NCBI GenBank assembly: GCA_944989445.1
Contig: CALYLW010000061.1
Span: 1 to 64,000 of the forward strand
Direction of reading: 5' to 3'
Length of the DNA: 64,000 bases
Source: Ampullaceana balthica
Taxonomy: Eukaryota; Mollusca; Gastropoda; Lymnaeidae
Both the position numbers and the translations under genes were made by a program. Below, piece by piece: positions 10,861-22,286 of the stretch; position 1 is the first letter of the stretch; every line of letters begins with the position of its first letter. The notes below the pieces were generated by a model, which worked only from the letters and a program-made list of their open reading frames with translations, ran no database searches and was not told the DNA's origin.

Positions 10861-11976
10861 GATTGTTTTGACTAGTTGCTGATTTGCTATAAGATTTTTA
10901 GAAATTCCCATAATCCGTGAGGTTATGGTCTCATCGTTAAGTGTTAAGGCATTCGATCCTTGAACTAAAACGGTCAGATGCTTCATTGGGTCATTTTTAA
11001 ATATCTTTTTCTAATTTCTTTTTTCAATTACTTTCCATGATCTTTAATTTATAATTATGAGGTTAGGATTAGGTCAGGGATTAGTATTAGTAGTATGAAA
11101 AAGTCTAAAGTAGTTTTTGTTATGAACTGTTGGAAACCCAACGCTTAGGCCTTCCCTTAGCCTTAGTCTTAGGCTACTACTAGTACTGTACACTTAATAA
11201 TGTAACTAACGGCTATGGACTTTTCTCACTTGTGACGATGCAGATTGATTAAATTAATTTTAAAATCATTAATCTTTTTAAAATAAATTTTAATATTATT
11301 TATAAGCAATACAAATACGCTAACAGTAATAAAACTAGATGAATGATTTTAATATTAATTTATTATTATTAAATCGTCGTAAGTAAGTGGGAGAAGTCCA
11401 TGGCCATGGTCCATAATGACCATACTTCCATGTCCAAAAGATCCATAGCCATCTAAATGCAATCTAGTTGGGTTTGTAAAAGTTAAAACAAAAATAATAA
11501 AGAATTATTATTATTATTATTTTTTTTGGTGTTTGGATAAAAAACAAGTACCAAGTAGAAAATTATTGTCAGCCAGCCGTTACTGTTACAACTGGTGGGT
11601 GGGCTGGTGTTTCAGATCAGATGAATATTTTTTTTTCTAAAAGGCTAAAAGCTAAAATAAAGTAATAATTATCATTATCAGTAAAATAACACTTAAAAGA
11701 AGTATAGCATATACCTACTATACACACGAAAATATATTAATATATCAACATTATACTATTATAAGTATTATACTATATTTTATAATTAATAACTAGTCCT
11801 TGTGCCTTGGCTTGTGTTACTATTATTGGGGCTAGAACTAATGAAATCAATTTAACATTCTTATGGTTACAAATCACTTAGAGCTGACAAGACTAAGCAC
11901 AACTATTTATTTTGATTTTTTAAAAAATGCTTTGATGTAAACATTCGGAATTTTATTATTATTATTATTTTTAAAA
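10861..11976. other. Interior between two hairpin-repeat clusters
   Basis: About 1.1 kb of AT-rich, non-coding sequence bounded by the two clusters of the same palindromic unit. It could be the body of a foldback-type element with repetitive ends, but no exact target duplication was found. Confidence 0.4.
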
Positions 11977-12093
11977 GAAATCTCCGTATAACGCCGGGTG
12001 TTATTCTGAGAATTCTCCGTATAACGCCGGGAGTTATTCGGAGATTTCTCCGTATAACGCCGGGCGTTATTCGGAGATATCTCCGTATAACGC
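11977..12093. repeat. Palindromic tandem repeat, cluster 2
   Basis: Four copies of the CTCCGTATAACGCCGGG(C/A/T)GTTATTC unit, 33 bp each. Because 33 is a multiple of three, the minus strand is open and gives an 11-residue repeating peptide; this is a repeat artefact. Confidence 0.85.
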
Positions 12094-12119
12094 CTCCCTT
12101 AAAAAAAACCACATTATTA

Positions 12120-12385
12120 GTGGACTAAAAAGATTAAAATAAATAAAGGTAAAAAAGGAATTTTAAAAACCGCGTTTTTATAAGATAATAAGTGGACTAA
12201 AAAGAATAAAATAAGTTAAAACTTATACGTTCAAGTACTGTGATGTAATATGACTAAAAATGTGGGCGGGCGCTTATGAGGTTTTACATATGCCAACTTA
12301 TTTTCTTCTTTTTAGTCCACTTATAAAAACTTGGTTTTTAAAAATCCTTTTTTACCTTTATATATATTGATTAATTTTTAGTCTT
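12120..12385. repeat. Imperfect inverted repeat
   Basis: The left arm (about 12120-12225: AGTGGACTAAAAAGA ... GGTAAAAAAGGAATTTTAAA) is matched inversely by the right arm (about 12290-12385: TTTAAAAATCCTTTTTTACC, with TTTTTAGTCCACTTAT before it). The spacer is about 65 bp, so it could form a long hairpin. No target duplication was assigned. Confidence 0.7.
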
Positions 12386-12496
12386 CTTCCTGTTTGAAAG
12401 TTGACAGCTCTCAATAACTCACTTATTTAAATAATGAAATAGACCATGAACAAAAAAACTTTAAAAAAAAGATACGGCCCAGCTGCAGTGAGTGTG

Positions 12497-12678
12497 AGGA
12501 ATGTAGAATCTCGGGTAATCCTGCAGTTTTAGCACGTATATTATTTCGCAGCAAATTTTAATTTTCTCATGATAACTTACAATTTTAATTTATTAAATGC
12601 ATTAATATATCATAATATATGTTATATTTTAGCTATTATAGTTAGAGCACTAATTTGTAAGTTTTATTAATTACTATA
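12497..12678 (+). repeat. Arm of a long inverted pair (mate 14444-14610)
   Basis: CTGCAGTTTTAGCACGTATA ... CACTAATTTGTAAGTTTTAT reappears inverted at 14444-14610. The two arms flank the TA-inserted element at 12679-14086. Confidence 0.65.
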
Positions 12679-14086
12679 CAGTGGGGCCCACTAAAGCGAG
12701 CCCGGTTAACTCGCCAGCTCTATTAAGTCGACGTTTTTTTTTGAACCGCCGAATTCTCTCTTTGTCTTTGCATTTTTTCAGCGGTTAATTCGATTTTTTA
12801 AAGTCGCCGAGCCCTAATATTTCGAGCACAAAAGAGTGCCAAATTTGCCACTTAGTGTTGGTTATTTCAATCCCCATGACAAATCGTCAGCTTTTGAATA
12901 TGTTAGATGTGATTTTTTATAACCAAGTGAAGGCATAAAATTTCTGCCTCGCTGGTGACGTCACAGCCCGCTTGCTCACAGCGCTGTGTTACTAACTTAT
13001 ATCGCCAACTTTTGAAAATGTTCTTATCGATAGGGCTGAACCGATCGGTTTGGCTACTCGGCATCTGCTGATTTTCGTATACTCGGAGATACTCTGCAAT
13101 CGGCCGCGTAAGTGATTCCGAGTATTGCGTAATTGCTCCAATAGCAAAGATGCACGCAGAATCGCATGTCTAAAACATTTCGTTTAGTATGGAATAACAA
13201 AATGTACTGTGTGCAGACTTGTTGTCATTGGCAACCATTCATCCTTCAACCTCATTTTTACTCTATTAATACTGCTTTGTTCTCATTGTTTCATTCATAA
13301 GAAGTGGCCGTGTGCAAAAGCCATTTAACTATTGGTTAGAATTAATTAAAATGTATCAAAGTTGAAAGTTCAAAAGGAGTTCCTAATTTATTTTTGTACA
13401 CTTGATAAACAAATAACGGCAACGCCTTTGTGTAAAAAAAAACCTCCAAAATCATGTACATGTAAATGTACATTCTCATTTATTAACGCTAGTGATAGGA
13501 CGAAAAATCATAGGGTGCTTACTGTAAACAAGGCTCCCCAGATTTTAAAATATATAATATAACAGACTACAGACAGTTTACCCACCCCCACTCTCAATCT
13601 CCCACACCATTGTTGTTGGTTAGTCCGATTAGCACTCAAGTTACCGAAGGAATTCTGAGTCCATTGTAAGCTGAGTGGACGGGGAGGGTTATGAATTTGT
13701 GTAGCTTGTAAGGACAGTCACCAGCAGACCCTGCGCATGAGGTGTGTCGGGCAGGACTAGATGAATTCCTTATACATGTAGTTATGTACTAGGGAAAAGA
13801 ACTGCGCTGATGCAATAAAGGGTTATATTTAAACTTAAACAGTCCTTAAAAACAAACGGTCTTAACAACCTTAGGAAAGAGTGAAGAAATAGGGTCCCGA
13901 TATTCCGATACGATTCCGATCAATCGTGCCATCACTAATTAACGCACATCATGTATATAATTATAAAGAAATTTCAAGCGCATGTTAATATTTTGCCGCC
14001 ATATTGGTTTTTGTTTAACTCGGTGATCGGTTATCTCGGCGCCATTTTTCATACCCCGAGGCCGTCAACTTAAGCGGGCCTCACTG
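12679..14086. mobile_element. TA-flanked DNA transposon, pogo/Tigger-like, non-autonomous
   Basis: The ends CAGTGGGGCCCACTAAAGCG and (inverse of right) CAGTGAGGCCCGCTTAAG are flanked by TA (12677-12678 and 14087-14088). This fits Tc1/mariner-superfamily, Tigger-type insertion. Subterminal sequence (GGTTAACTCG, GTCGACG, TCGAATT-like blocks) is shared with the opposite-orientation copy at 14936-18669. The interior lacks a recognisable transposase. A nested TAGGGCTGAACCGATCGG sequence near 13031 may be an inserted hAT end. Confidence 0.85.
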
Positions 14087-14935
14087 TACTCAGGCTTTTT
14101 TTCAGCTACATAATCGTAGTGGGATACATCAATTGTGTTTATGTAGTACCCTACTTGCCGGTTTGTCACAGTAAGATGCCAAAAGAAATTTTCTCACTTA
14201 AAAAATAAAAAAATAAGAATCAAACATCTAGTAACGAAATATAAAATGAAATTGTCTTTAAAATATTTATTTATTTATCTTCTAAGAACATTAAAATGGA
14301 TGAATTGTACTTTTTAAAATATATTTTCAGTCAGTAAATTTATTTTAGCATGGTTAAAAAATATCTGGCAAACAGGGTGTTAGAAAAACAAAATTGATGT
14401 ATCGTGACCAGATTATGTATCATATAGAGCCGAAAAAAGCCTTACTTGCTTAGAAATTAATAAAACTTACAAATTAGTGCTATAATAGCTAAAATATAAC
14501 ATATATTAATGCATTAAATATATAAAAAATTTTAGTTCTCACGAGAAAATTAAAATTTACTGCGAAATAATATACGTTCTAAAACTGCAGGATTACTGAA
14601 TCTCGCATGAAAAAGCAGAAAATAATGACGCTTAAAATGTCAACAAAAGCTGGCCGCTACATATAGTGATAAACTAAAAATGCATTAATTTAATTACAGT
14701 ACATTCGATCGATCTGAAAATTTAATAGCTTAATCCTCCCCACAAGCCAAACCTACTGTGAAAATTTCAGCACTCGAGCTAGCCATAAACGTGTTTACGA
14801 GCCTTTTGAAAAAGTTGACGACAGAACCGGAAGCGTTGACGACTAATACAGATCCGGAATCGTGCACGAGTTAATAGGATAGGGGCCTCAAAAATACAGA
14901 GTATTTCCAGACGTTGAACACTGTATTTACCAGTG
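14087..14935. other. No gene; inverted-pair arm and a family X-like piece
   Basis: Contains the inverse arm at 14444-14610 of the sequence at 12497-12678. A stretch at about 14655-14885 with AATTACAGTACATTCGATCG resembles family X. No coding similarity. Confidence 0.5.
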
Positions 14936-15099
14936 CAGTCGAAACCGGTTAAGTCGACGGCATTGGGGTATGAAAAATGGCACCGAGATAACCGATGATT
15001 GAGTTAAAACGAAAACCAATTATGGCGGCAAAATATTAACATGCGCTTGAAATTTCTTTATATACGTGTTGTGCGTTAATTAGTGATTTTACGAATATA

Positions 15100-17839
15100 C
15101 GAATTCAGATATATGACTCGGCTCAGATTGAGTCTCTAGATCTAGTTCATTTGCTCGTTCGTCCTTGAACTTTATTTAGGCACTTCGATACTCATTCGCG
15201 CATCGTTCTGCGCATATGGAAAATTCACGCAAAAACTGTCATGGTGACATTGACTCGACTCTTACGGTTTAATCCGATTTTTGCGCTTTACGTCACATTT
15301 CTTCAAATAAAAGCGTGCTTCGTCATCGGTGACGTGTGCACCGGGAATTTACGAGTAAAATGATATCCAATGTGAAGTGATTAATGTGAAGGGATTACTA
15401 TTGTGTTATCGGCAAGAATTTAATTCTTTTGACATTATGTCAGAACAATAGAATTTAAAAAATAACCTTTATAGATATAGGTTTGATATAAAAGTGATAT
15501 GTAGGTTATTTATTTTCCAATCAGAATAACTTTATTTCATCAAAAATGGACTAATCACTAAAAAGTTGATCGACCCCCCGTAATGTGGAAATTTATGTCC
15601 ATCGAGTCATCACCCCTTCAAAAATATGAGGGGTTGTCGGAAATGGCTTAAGACTTATTAATTTTATCCCTCATGCATATATATAATTAAATAATTAAAT
15701 GAAAAGATTTAGTTAAAGTTATCACATGTTATATTTGAATATAATGAAAACACACAAAATAATAATACTAAAACTTTAATAAAACACTAAGAATTATTCA
15801 GTTTCAAAATTAATTAGCCACCTATTAGTCATTAGTAAAACGATACTAGTATTTATTACTAATTATGTATATATACTACTAAACTAACAATACTGTTACT
15901 ATTACTACATATGATATCAAAGTCAAAGTAAGTTTACTAAAATTAGAATTACATCCCAATACTAGTAGTAGTAGTTTTAGTATTTTAAATTTAATAGTAA
16001 TAAGTGTATATAGTGATAGTATTATTAAATAATAGCTTGCTTATATTTGAGTTATATTTTATTTATAACTATGTTTACTATTAAATTAAATTTAAGAACA
16101 TAATTAAATGTTTTGTCTAAGTCTAATACTAATACTAAGTCTACATTATTAGGTATTATGCCTTAGAATTAAAAATGATAATGGTGTTGTAATCCTTTTA
16201 TTTAAAATTTAATGGTTTTTGTAGGGTAATATAATTATTAAAACAATATATTATAAATATACAAATATAAAATTCTCATTTACTTACCGTCATCTTTTTA
16301 CAAAGATATTGTCAACAATCAATCAATAGAAATACATGTCAATAATTAAAATTAAATAATATAACAAAGTATGGGTATAACAACAAGATATAATTATAAT
16401 AATATTCCATTGCAGTTGCACAACTTGGAATTCCTTTAATCGCCAAATAGTTGACAAAGACAATGACATACAGAGATATTTGCATACAAGTTATTTACTC
16501 AGTAAATGATGGTGAAAATGTTCTTATATTTTAATTCGATACTTAAATCTTCAAATATTTGTTCATTTCATTTTAATTTGAAATTTTAGTAATCAGACCT
16601 CGTTGTCGGTGTGGTTTATTTTAACAAATAATTTTTAATAATTTGCATTTAATTTTATTTTAAATTCAAATACTTACCCTTCAAACATTTAAATATAGTT
16701 ATTGATTTAATTGTACCCATCTAATCAATTAAAATACAATAGGCATACAAAATGTTTGAACTGATTTGTATTTTTGTTATAATTTTCAACATCATTTTTT
16801 TCAACGTGCCTTTAAATATATTTATTAAAAAATTCAAAATCTTGATTTACCTGAAACATTTCTTATTCATTGTTTTGTATAATGGATTATGAATATTTCC
16901 TGAAAATTTGATACCCATATCTCTAAAATTAAAAAAGTTGTGAGCGAAAGAGTACAGAATTTTGAAATGTGGGTCACAAGTTTTGGAATAGATTATATAG
17001 GTTATATAAGGGGCAAAAAAAAATCGACAAAAAAATTCATAACTCGACTTCTATAAAAGATAGAAAGACAAAACAGGTGTTGTTGAAAAGGTCTTAGCAA
17101 GCCCTTTAAAATGATATATTATTTAAGCATATTGGACTTCATTTAAATTTTCTGTCAAAGTACCTACTTTATTATTTCATGCTGTTTACTACTTTTACTA
17201 ATGATGTTATTATAATTAAAGTCATAATCTTAGTGTAAGTTTATTACTAATAAATACCAAGGCATTTATTTGTATAAGGACCAAGGAAAACAATCAATAT
17301 TCAAATAACTATATTTGTTAATAATTGACTACTATTACGCTAGGACTAATATTTACCATAGTTACGACTATCGAACGACTGCTTACACTCATCTTTAAAA
17401 ATATTTAGGCTTATTTATTTAAGTTCTAAGTCTTCGGAATTTAAATAATTTATTCAGCTGCAACTTCAATAAGCCCGTAATAGCTTTTTACCCCGGAGTT
17501 CGTTTTTGTTGCGTTGAGCGACGGTGACTTGGTGACTTCAAATCGCTTTCTCCCTATTCCGGTATCTAAATAATATTCACGTCATCACTATTAGTCTACT
17601 TCGCCTAAGGCTAAGGAATGCTTTTTAAAAATTAAAAAAAAATTTGCTTAGTTGTCGAGACACTGTACGAGAGCTTCATGTGATCCACGGTCAAAAGTCA
17701 CGGCTACAGTCGGACCGCTCAAAGGGACGGGGGAACGCGACAAGTTACAGAGTTTTCTAGTTAGGGATAATGAGGGTGGTGGGGGGGGAAGGCTAGAAGG
17801 CTTGAATGGTCTTTGATGTTTATATAAAAGGAAGCCTCT
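15100..17839. other. Very AT-rich, no gene seen
   Basis: The first part (about 15180-15370: TTCGCGCATCGTTCTGCGCAT, GACGTGTGCACC) resembles 35460-35640, next to a hAT relic, so it is probably hAT-derived. From 15640 to 17450 the sequence is extremely AT-rich with TAATAGTA-type low-complexity runs and no recognisable frame. Confidence 0.45.
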
Positions 17840-17990
17840 TGCTTTGACATACCAATACAAGACCGCGGGAAGAGACACCTTCCCTCCCCTCCCCCACTGT
17901 TATATACATCTACAGTGGGTTGGGGGAAGGAACATTTTTCTTTTTAAATTGAGTCAGAGCATGCCTTGGTAAATGGCCAGTGTAGCTCAA
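17840..17990 (+). repeat. Short dispersed repeat (CTTTGACATACC family)
   Basis: CTTGCTTTGACATACC ... GGAAGAGACACCTTCCCTCC ... CAGTGGGTTGGGGGAAGG is also present at about 5935-6085 inside the first hAT and inversely near 9615-9700. Function and boundaries are unknown. Confidence 0.6.
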
Positions 17991-18773
17991 CCCCACCCTG
18001 TGGGGGGGGGATCGTCGTGTGCGCGGCGAAATTCAATAATTCTGGCAAATTGACGAGTGAAACATAATATGGTATTTAAATAAATTCCATCTTATTATGA
18101 CTGTTTACTCAGTTTTATCAGGACTTAGTCGGTATATTAGCTTATTACCCAGAGTTAATTTTTTGTTGTGTTACGGCAGAATACCAGAGCCAACACGCGA
18201 GCATCAAAATCAAAGCGTTTTCTTAATAATAATAATATTCTGGTCTATAAATATAAAAATACACGTCATCACTGTTGGTGGAGTTCGCTAGTGACCGATT
18301 TAAAAAAAAATGTATTCGCTTTGTTACCGAAGCATAGTACCAGAAGTAACAGCGCTGAGCAAGCGGGCTCTGACGTCACCAGCAGACCCTGGTGAGGCAG
18401 AAAATTGGTCCCTTCCCTTGGTTATAAAAAAATCATAGCTAACATTTTCAAAAGCTGGCGATTGGTCATGGGGATCGAGATAACCAACGTTAAGTGGCAA
18501 ATTTGACAATTTTTTGTGCTCGTGTTATGAGGTTTCGGCGACTTTAAAAAATCGAATTGAACGACGAGAAAATGCTAAGACAAAGAGAGAATTTGGCGGT
18601 TCCAAATAAAAAACGTCGACATAATGGGGTGGGCGAGTTAACCGAGCTCGAGTTAAGTGAGTTCGACTGTATTAGTATTATTAATAGGTATTGCTATTTG
18701 TTAGACTATTACTATTAATATTAAGTATGAGTATGCAATTAATAATTCAATATCAATAAGTACTTGTACCAGG

Positions 18774-21360
18774 GTCGGACTTAGCCTTTGAACCACTCCG
18801 TGTACAAGTGAAAAATTGCGCCCCTATGTAATAACAATTTAAGCATTCTAAAAAATGGTATATGGCTTTTTATATTTTTTAACAAACATCCAAAAAAAGA
18901 TCACTTTAACTTTAACACAGTAATTAACACGTATACTTTACTGGGCAGAATTTTTTCCACTTTCATCCCCCAAACGGGCAAGATTTTTTTACAATTTTAG
19001 AGATATTTTGGGGTATGTCAGTTAAAACTCTATATCTCAGGAATAATTGCAAATATTTAAATGAAATAAAATGAAAAATAAACAAAAATGAATTCTCTTT
19101 TGATTAGTTACCTTTTTATTCTTGTCATGTCTTGTTTTTTTATTAATCCATGTCTTCCCAACAAAAAAAAAGTTCCAATTACGTTTTTAAGAGGTCCAAA
19201 CAAGCACTATTGACACCATTTACAAGCACAAATATCCAGTCTGACTGAAAGATCCGATGTTTGCATGATACTAACACTAATGTCACTATCGATCTCTTCC
19301 TCCAACTCAAAATTCATTTTTCTCAACTCAATTTCAGTTAAATTTAAGCCTGTAAACCCCCTTTGATCGCTTCAAGAATCCAAACCATCCATTTTGAACA
19401 CTCACCAAAATAAAATTGAAAAAAATTGAATAAACGATCATATTAAAGAGAACATGTGTGGAAATGTAGTTGAATCTATCCACAATAGTATAAACAGGAA
19501 AATCACGTGCTGGAAGTCTCGTGATTTTAAAAAAAACTCGAGATTTCTACCAATGGTATTACCGGCCGTTTTGGGGATAAGACGGTTTTGGCCGCTACGC
19601 CCAGTAAAGGGTTCAGATTTTACTAAAAATGCTTCATTAAGAGTACAAAAACATGAGTTTGTACTCAGAGATTTTTTAAAAGAAACTTTTAGTTCAGAGA
19701 CTTCTCTAATTAATTCAGAAATACTTAAGCTGTTACTGAGTTCATACTCGAATGCTAATATAGCGAGGTTTGACAATATTGTTTGAGATGTTGTTTCCAA
19801 AATAGTTCTTTCTTGATTATTTTTAGTTTGGAAAAATTACTTTCCAGAGATCGGAAAGTAATTAAAATTTATAGAGCAACGCTCAAGTTTGGAGTACTAT
19901 ATTTCATTTTTGTTATGGATTTCAAAACTTCCAAAGGTTCTAAATAATTTTTTCTAGAGCATACACCCCTGATATTTTCTAGAAATTTTTTATCCACTAA
20001 TTCTCCATCGGAGTGTTAAAAGGCTTTGCAATTTTCCAAAGTGACAGAAGAACTAACATCTGTTAGTTCATATTTATGATACAAAAAACAAAAGTAGCTG
20101 TGATGTTGCAGCTGAGAAAATCTTTGTTCTAAAGACTTGGTTGCAGTGTCAACAAGGTGGTAAAATAATTCAGATTAGTATCTTCCCTGTGCAACCATTG
20201 TGGGCCCGACCTGATTATCGCTAAACTTACTTTTTCTCTGACGAACTTGAGTCTGATTTTTTATCTGCATTTATTTCGGATGCCATTAGCCAGCATCAAC
20301 AAGAATGGCATTAAAGTGATTGTATGATCTAAGATTCGTTTTTAAAATAATATTGGAACTTCTCAAAAGTTTTATTGCCAATGCAATATCATAATTTTGC
20401 CCTGCATGAGTATGAGTTTACTAATACGAAACTTGAATAGTCGTAGTTACGTAAGTAGTCCAGATGCTTCATCTCTTATTGAGCTATCTATATCTTTGTT
20501 CTCATAAAAGCTTAGCAATGCATCATATATTTGACCGATTTTATACCTCAACGACTTTCCCACCTGGTGTCTCTGCGCGGTTTAAAGGTTAGTTCTTTAA
20601 CGTTCTTCAAAAGAATGAGCCGTCTGAAGGTCAATGAAGAAAAAAAATAAGTGCCACTTTTAGACAATATCAAAGAAATTGTCAACTTCTAATGATGATT
20701 ATACCATATTAATTATTATCAGGTTAAATGAGTGGCTACCACATGGTATAAAAATTTCACCAGGGTTGATGTTTCTAGTATTTGTTTCAACCCCTACATG
20801 TTCTCCTTTCCTGTTCACCCGATTATCATATCGTTGGCCTCTCATGTTTTCCAAAGGCTATCTTTCAATCGAAAAGAAAGTCCCAAAAATGTTCACGAAT
20901 GCTAATGTCTTCTCGTTCAATTGACACACACCTTTTAACGAAGCTCATCTGTTCTGTTTTATTTAATTCAGCTTTGCAATCTAATTGAGTAATATATTTT
21001 TTTTTCCACTTCATCTAATATGTGAATTTTGATATCATTTGCAATTAGTTTAATGGCCTCATGTTGAATGGTCAAGTTTGTGCTTTTTTATGTCGTTTAT
21101 TTAAAGCACTTCTTACATGCTCATCAATGACAGTATCAAATTCAGCTAAATGTTGGACTAGCTTTAAAAATATTGCATTATCGTGTTCAGAGGCATAAGT
21201 GTTGCGGAATGCACCAATGACACCATCACAAGGGGTGACACAAAAAACGTACAATTCTGTATATTTCCCTTATTTGGCACTGGCAGACTTGGAGCAGGGC
21301 TATGGGGTAAGTCGTGAGGGGGTGACACCATGAGCTACCGCACTGGGTAGGACCCGTTCT
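18774..21360 (-). pseudogene. Decayed hAT transposon with DUF4371-type transposase
   Basis: The left end starts CAGGGTCGGACTTAGCC; the right boundary is uncertain (a hAT-like motif ACCATGAGCTACCGCACTGG lies near 21330). Minus-strand pieces: about 21254-21072 (LKLVQHLAEFDTVIDEHVR), about 20850-20750 (MRGQRYDN, then INPGEIFIPCGSH) and about 19850-19700 (FSKLKIIKKELFW, and LSNLAILAFEYELSNS). This is the expected order for a hAT transposase related to ZMYM1-like proteins, ending in the dimerisation region. Many stops and frameshifts; not functional. No 8-bp duplication was confirmed. Confidence 0.75.
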
Positions 21361-22286
21361 TGAGGCTTTCCTAGCATACTTTTACTGATGGAAGATTGTT
21401 TAGAGGTGAATGCAATGGCTGTATTGTTTACCTAAAATATGCATTAAGGTAAATTTTGCAAATAGGATTGAGCTCTTTGCATTATTTATGTCTTTAGATG
21501 GTTCCATCATGCTATACACACATAAACAGTTACTTTGTAATCTTGCTCTATGCAGTCACTTTTTAAATTTATATCCAACCCATGTCTTGTGCATTGTCCT
21601 TAGGCTAATTATTGCAAAACCACTAGGCTATATAATTCAATATATATAAATATTATGTATAAATACAGGAACATAAAATTCCATCATTATCTCTTCTGAT
21701 GCAGTATAATCATGAAAAAACTTAAGTCTAAAGCCCAGTATGTTCCAATATTCAATATTCACTTTTAATTTCTCAAAAATTTGATTGGGAAGTGACTGTC
21801 TTCCTCCCATTTTACATAGAATTCAAGCATTCTGGTTGTTTATATGTAATACATGTAGTGTCTTTATAAAGACCACAGTTATATTAAATTTAAATCGACT
21901 TACTTGAACAATATAATTTTCTACCATTACACATTCATAATATTCCTACTATTTAGACTTAAGGACTTCAAAACTGCACTCAAAGCACATCTGTTCAAAC
22001 ATTTCTTTCCAGACTATCAATCCGACATTTCTTTGACTGATTTATAATTTTGATATGAATGTTTTGTATTTGAATATACATGTATATATATATATACATG
22101 TATTAAATAAGTTAAAACTTCAAGTTCGTCAGTTACTCATGATTTATCAGTACATTTGAATTCATTCATCAATAAACTGTAAGTAATGAGAAATACATTT
22201 AATTGAACATGAATTACAATCATTTCATAGTACAATCATATTAAAATGCACATTTTATCAAATAATTGATATAATATAACTTTCAG
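21361..22286. other. Upstream of METTL23; no exon recognised
   Basis: Around 21955-22045 the frame LKDFKTALKAHLFKHFF resembles the C-terminal tail of LINE proteins. The missing first coding exon of METTL23 was looked for here and not recognised. It may be farther upstream, beyond the hAT. Confidence 0.4.

Larger units (their letters stand above)
14936..18669. mobile_element. TA-inserting transposon copy expanded by internal insertions
   Basis: The left end CAGTCGAAACCGGTTAAG and the inverse right end CAGTCGAACTCACTTAACTC match each other. The right flank is TA (18670-18671); the left flank is TG, probably a mutated TA. The inner flanks (14940-15090 and about 18290-18660) correspond in reverse to the terminal parts of the 12679-14086 element. 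The middle (about 15100-18290) is unrelated AT-rich DNA plus repeat fragments, so it has been extended by later insertions. Confidence 0.75.

Noticed and set aside
11903..12112. Minus-strand 69-residue repeat protein (VIRR...LRITPG)
   Set aside because: Generated by four 33-bp palindromic repeat units.
13031..13960. Complete nested hAT (TAGGGCTGAACC ... GTGCCATCACTA)
   Set aside because: The ends look hAT-like but the flanking 8-mers do not match, so it was not called as an element.
19438..19800. A new 120-residue minus-strand gene
   Set aside because: Its first residues (LSNLAILAFEYELS) are the C-terminal dimerisation region of a decayed hAT transposase; the rest is unrelated readthrough.
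21330..21360. Exact right boundary of the 18774 hAT
   Set aside because: The terminal-like motif ACCATGAGCTACCGCACTGG belongs to a different terminus type (see 2395-2447) and no duplication matched; boundary left approximate.
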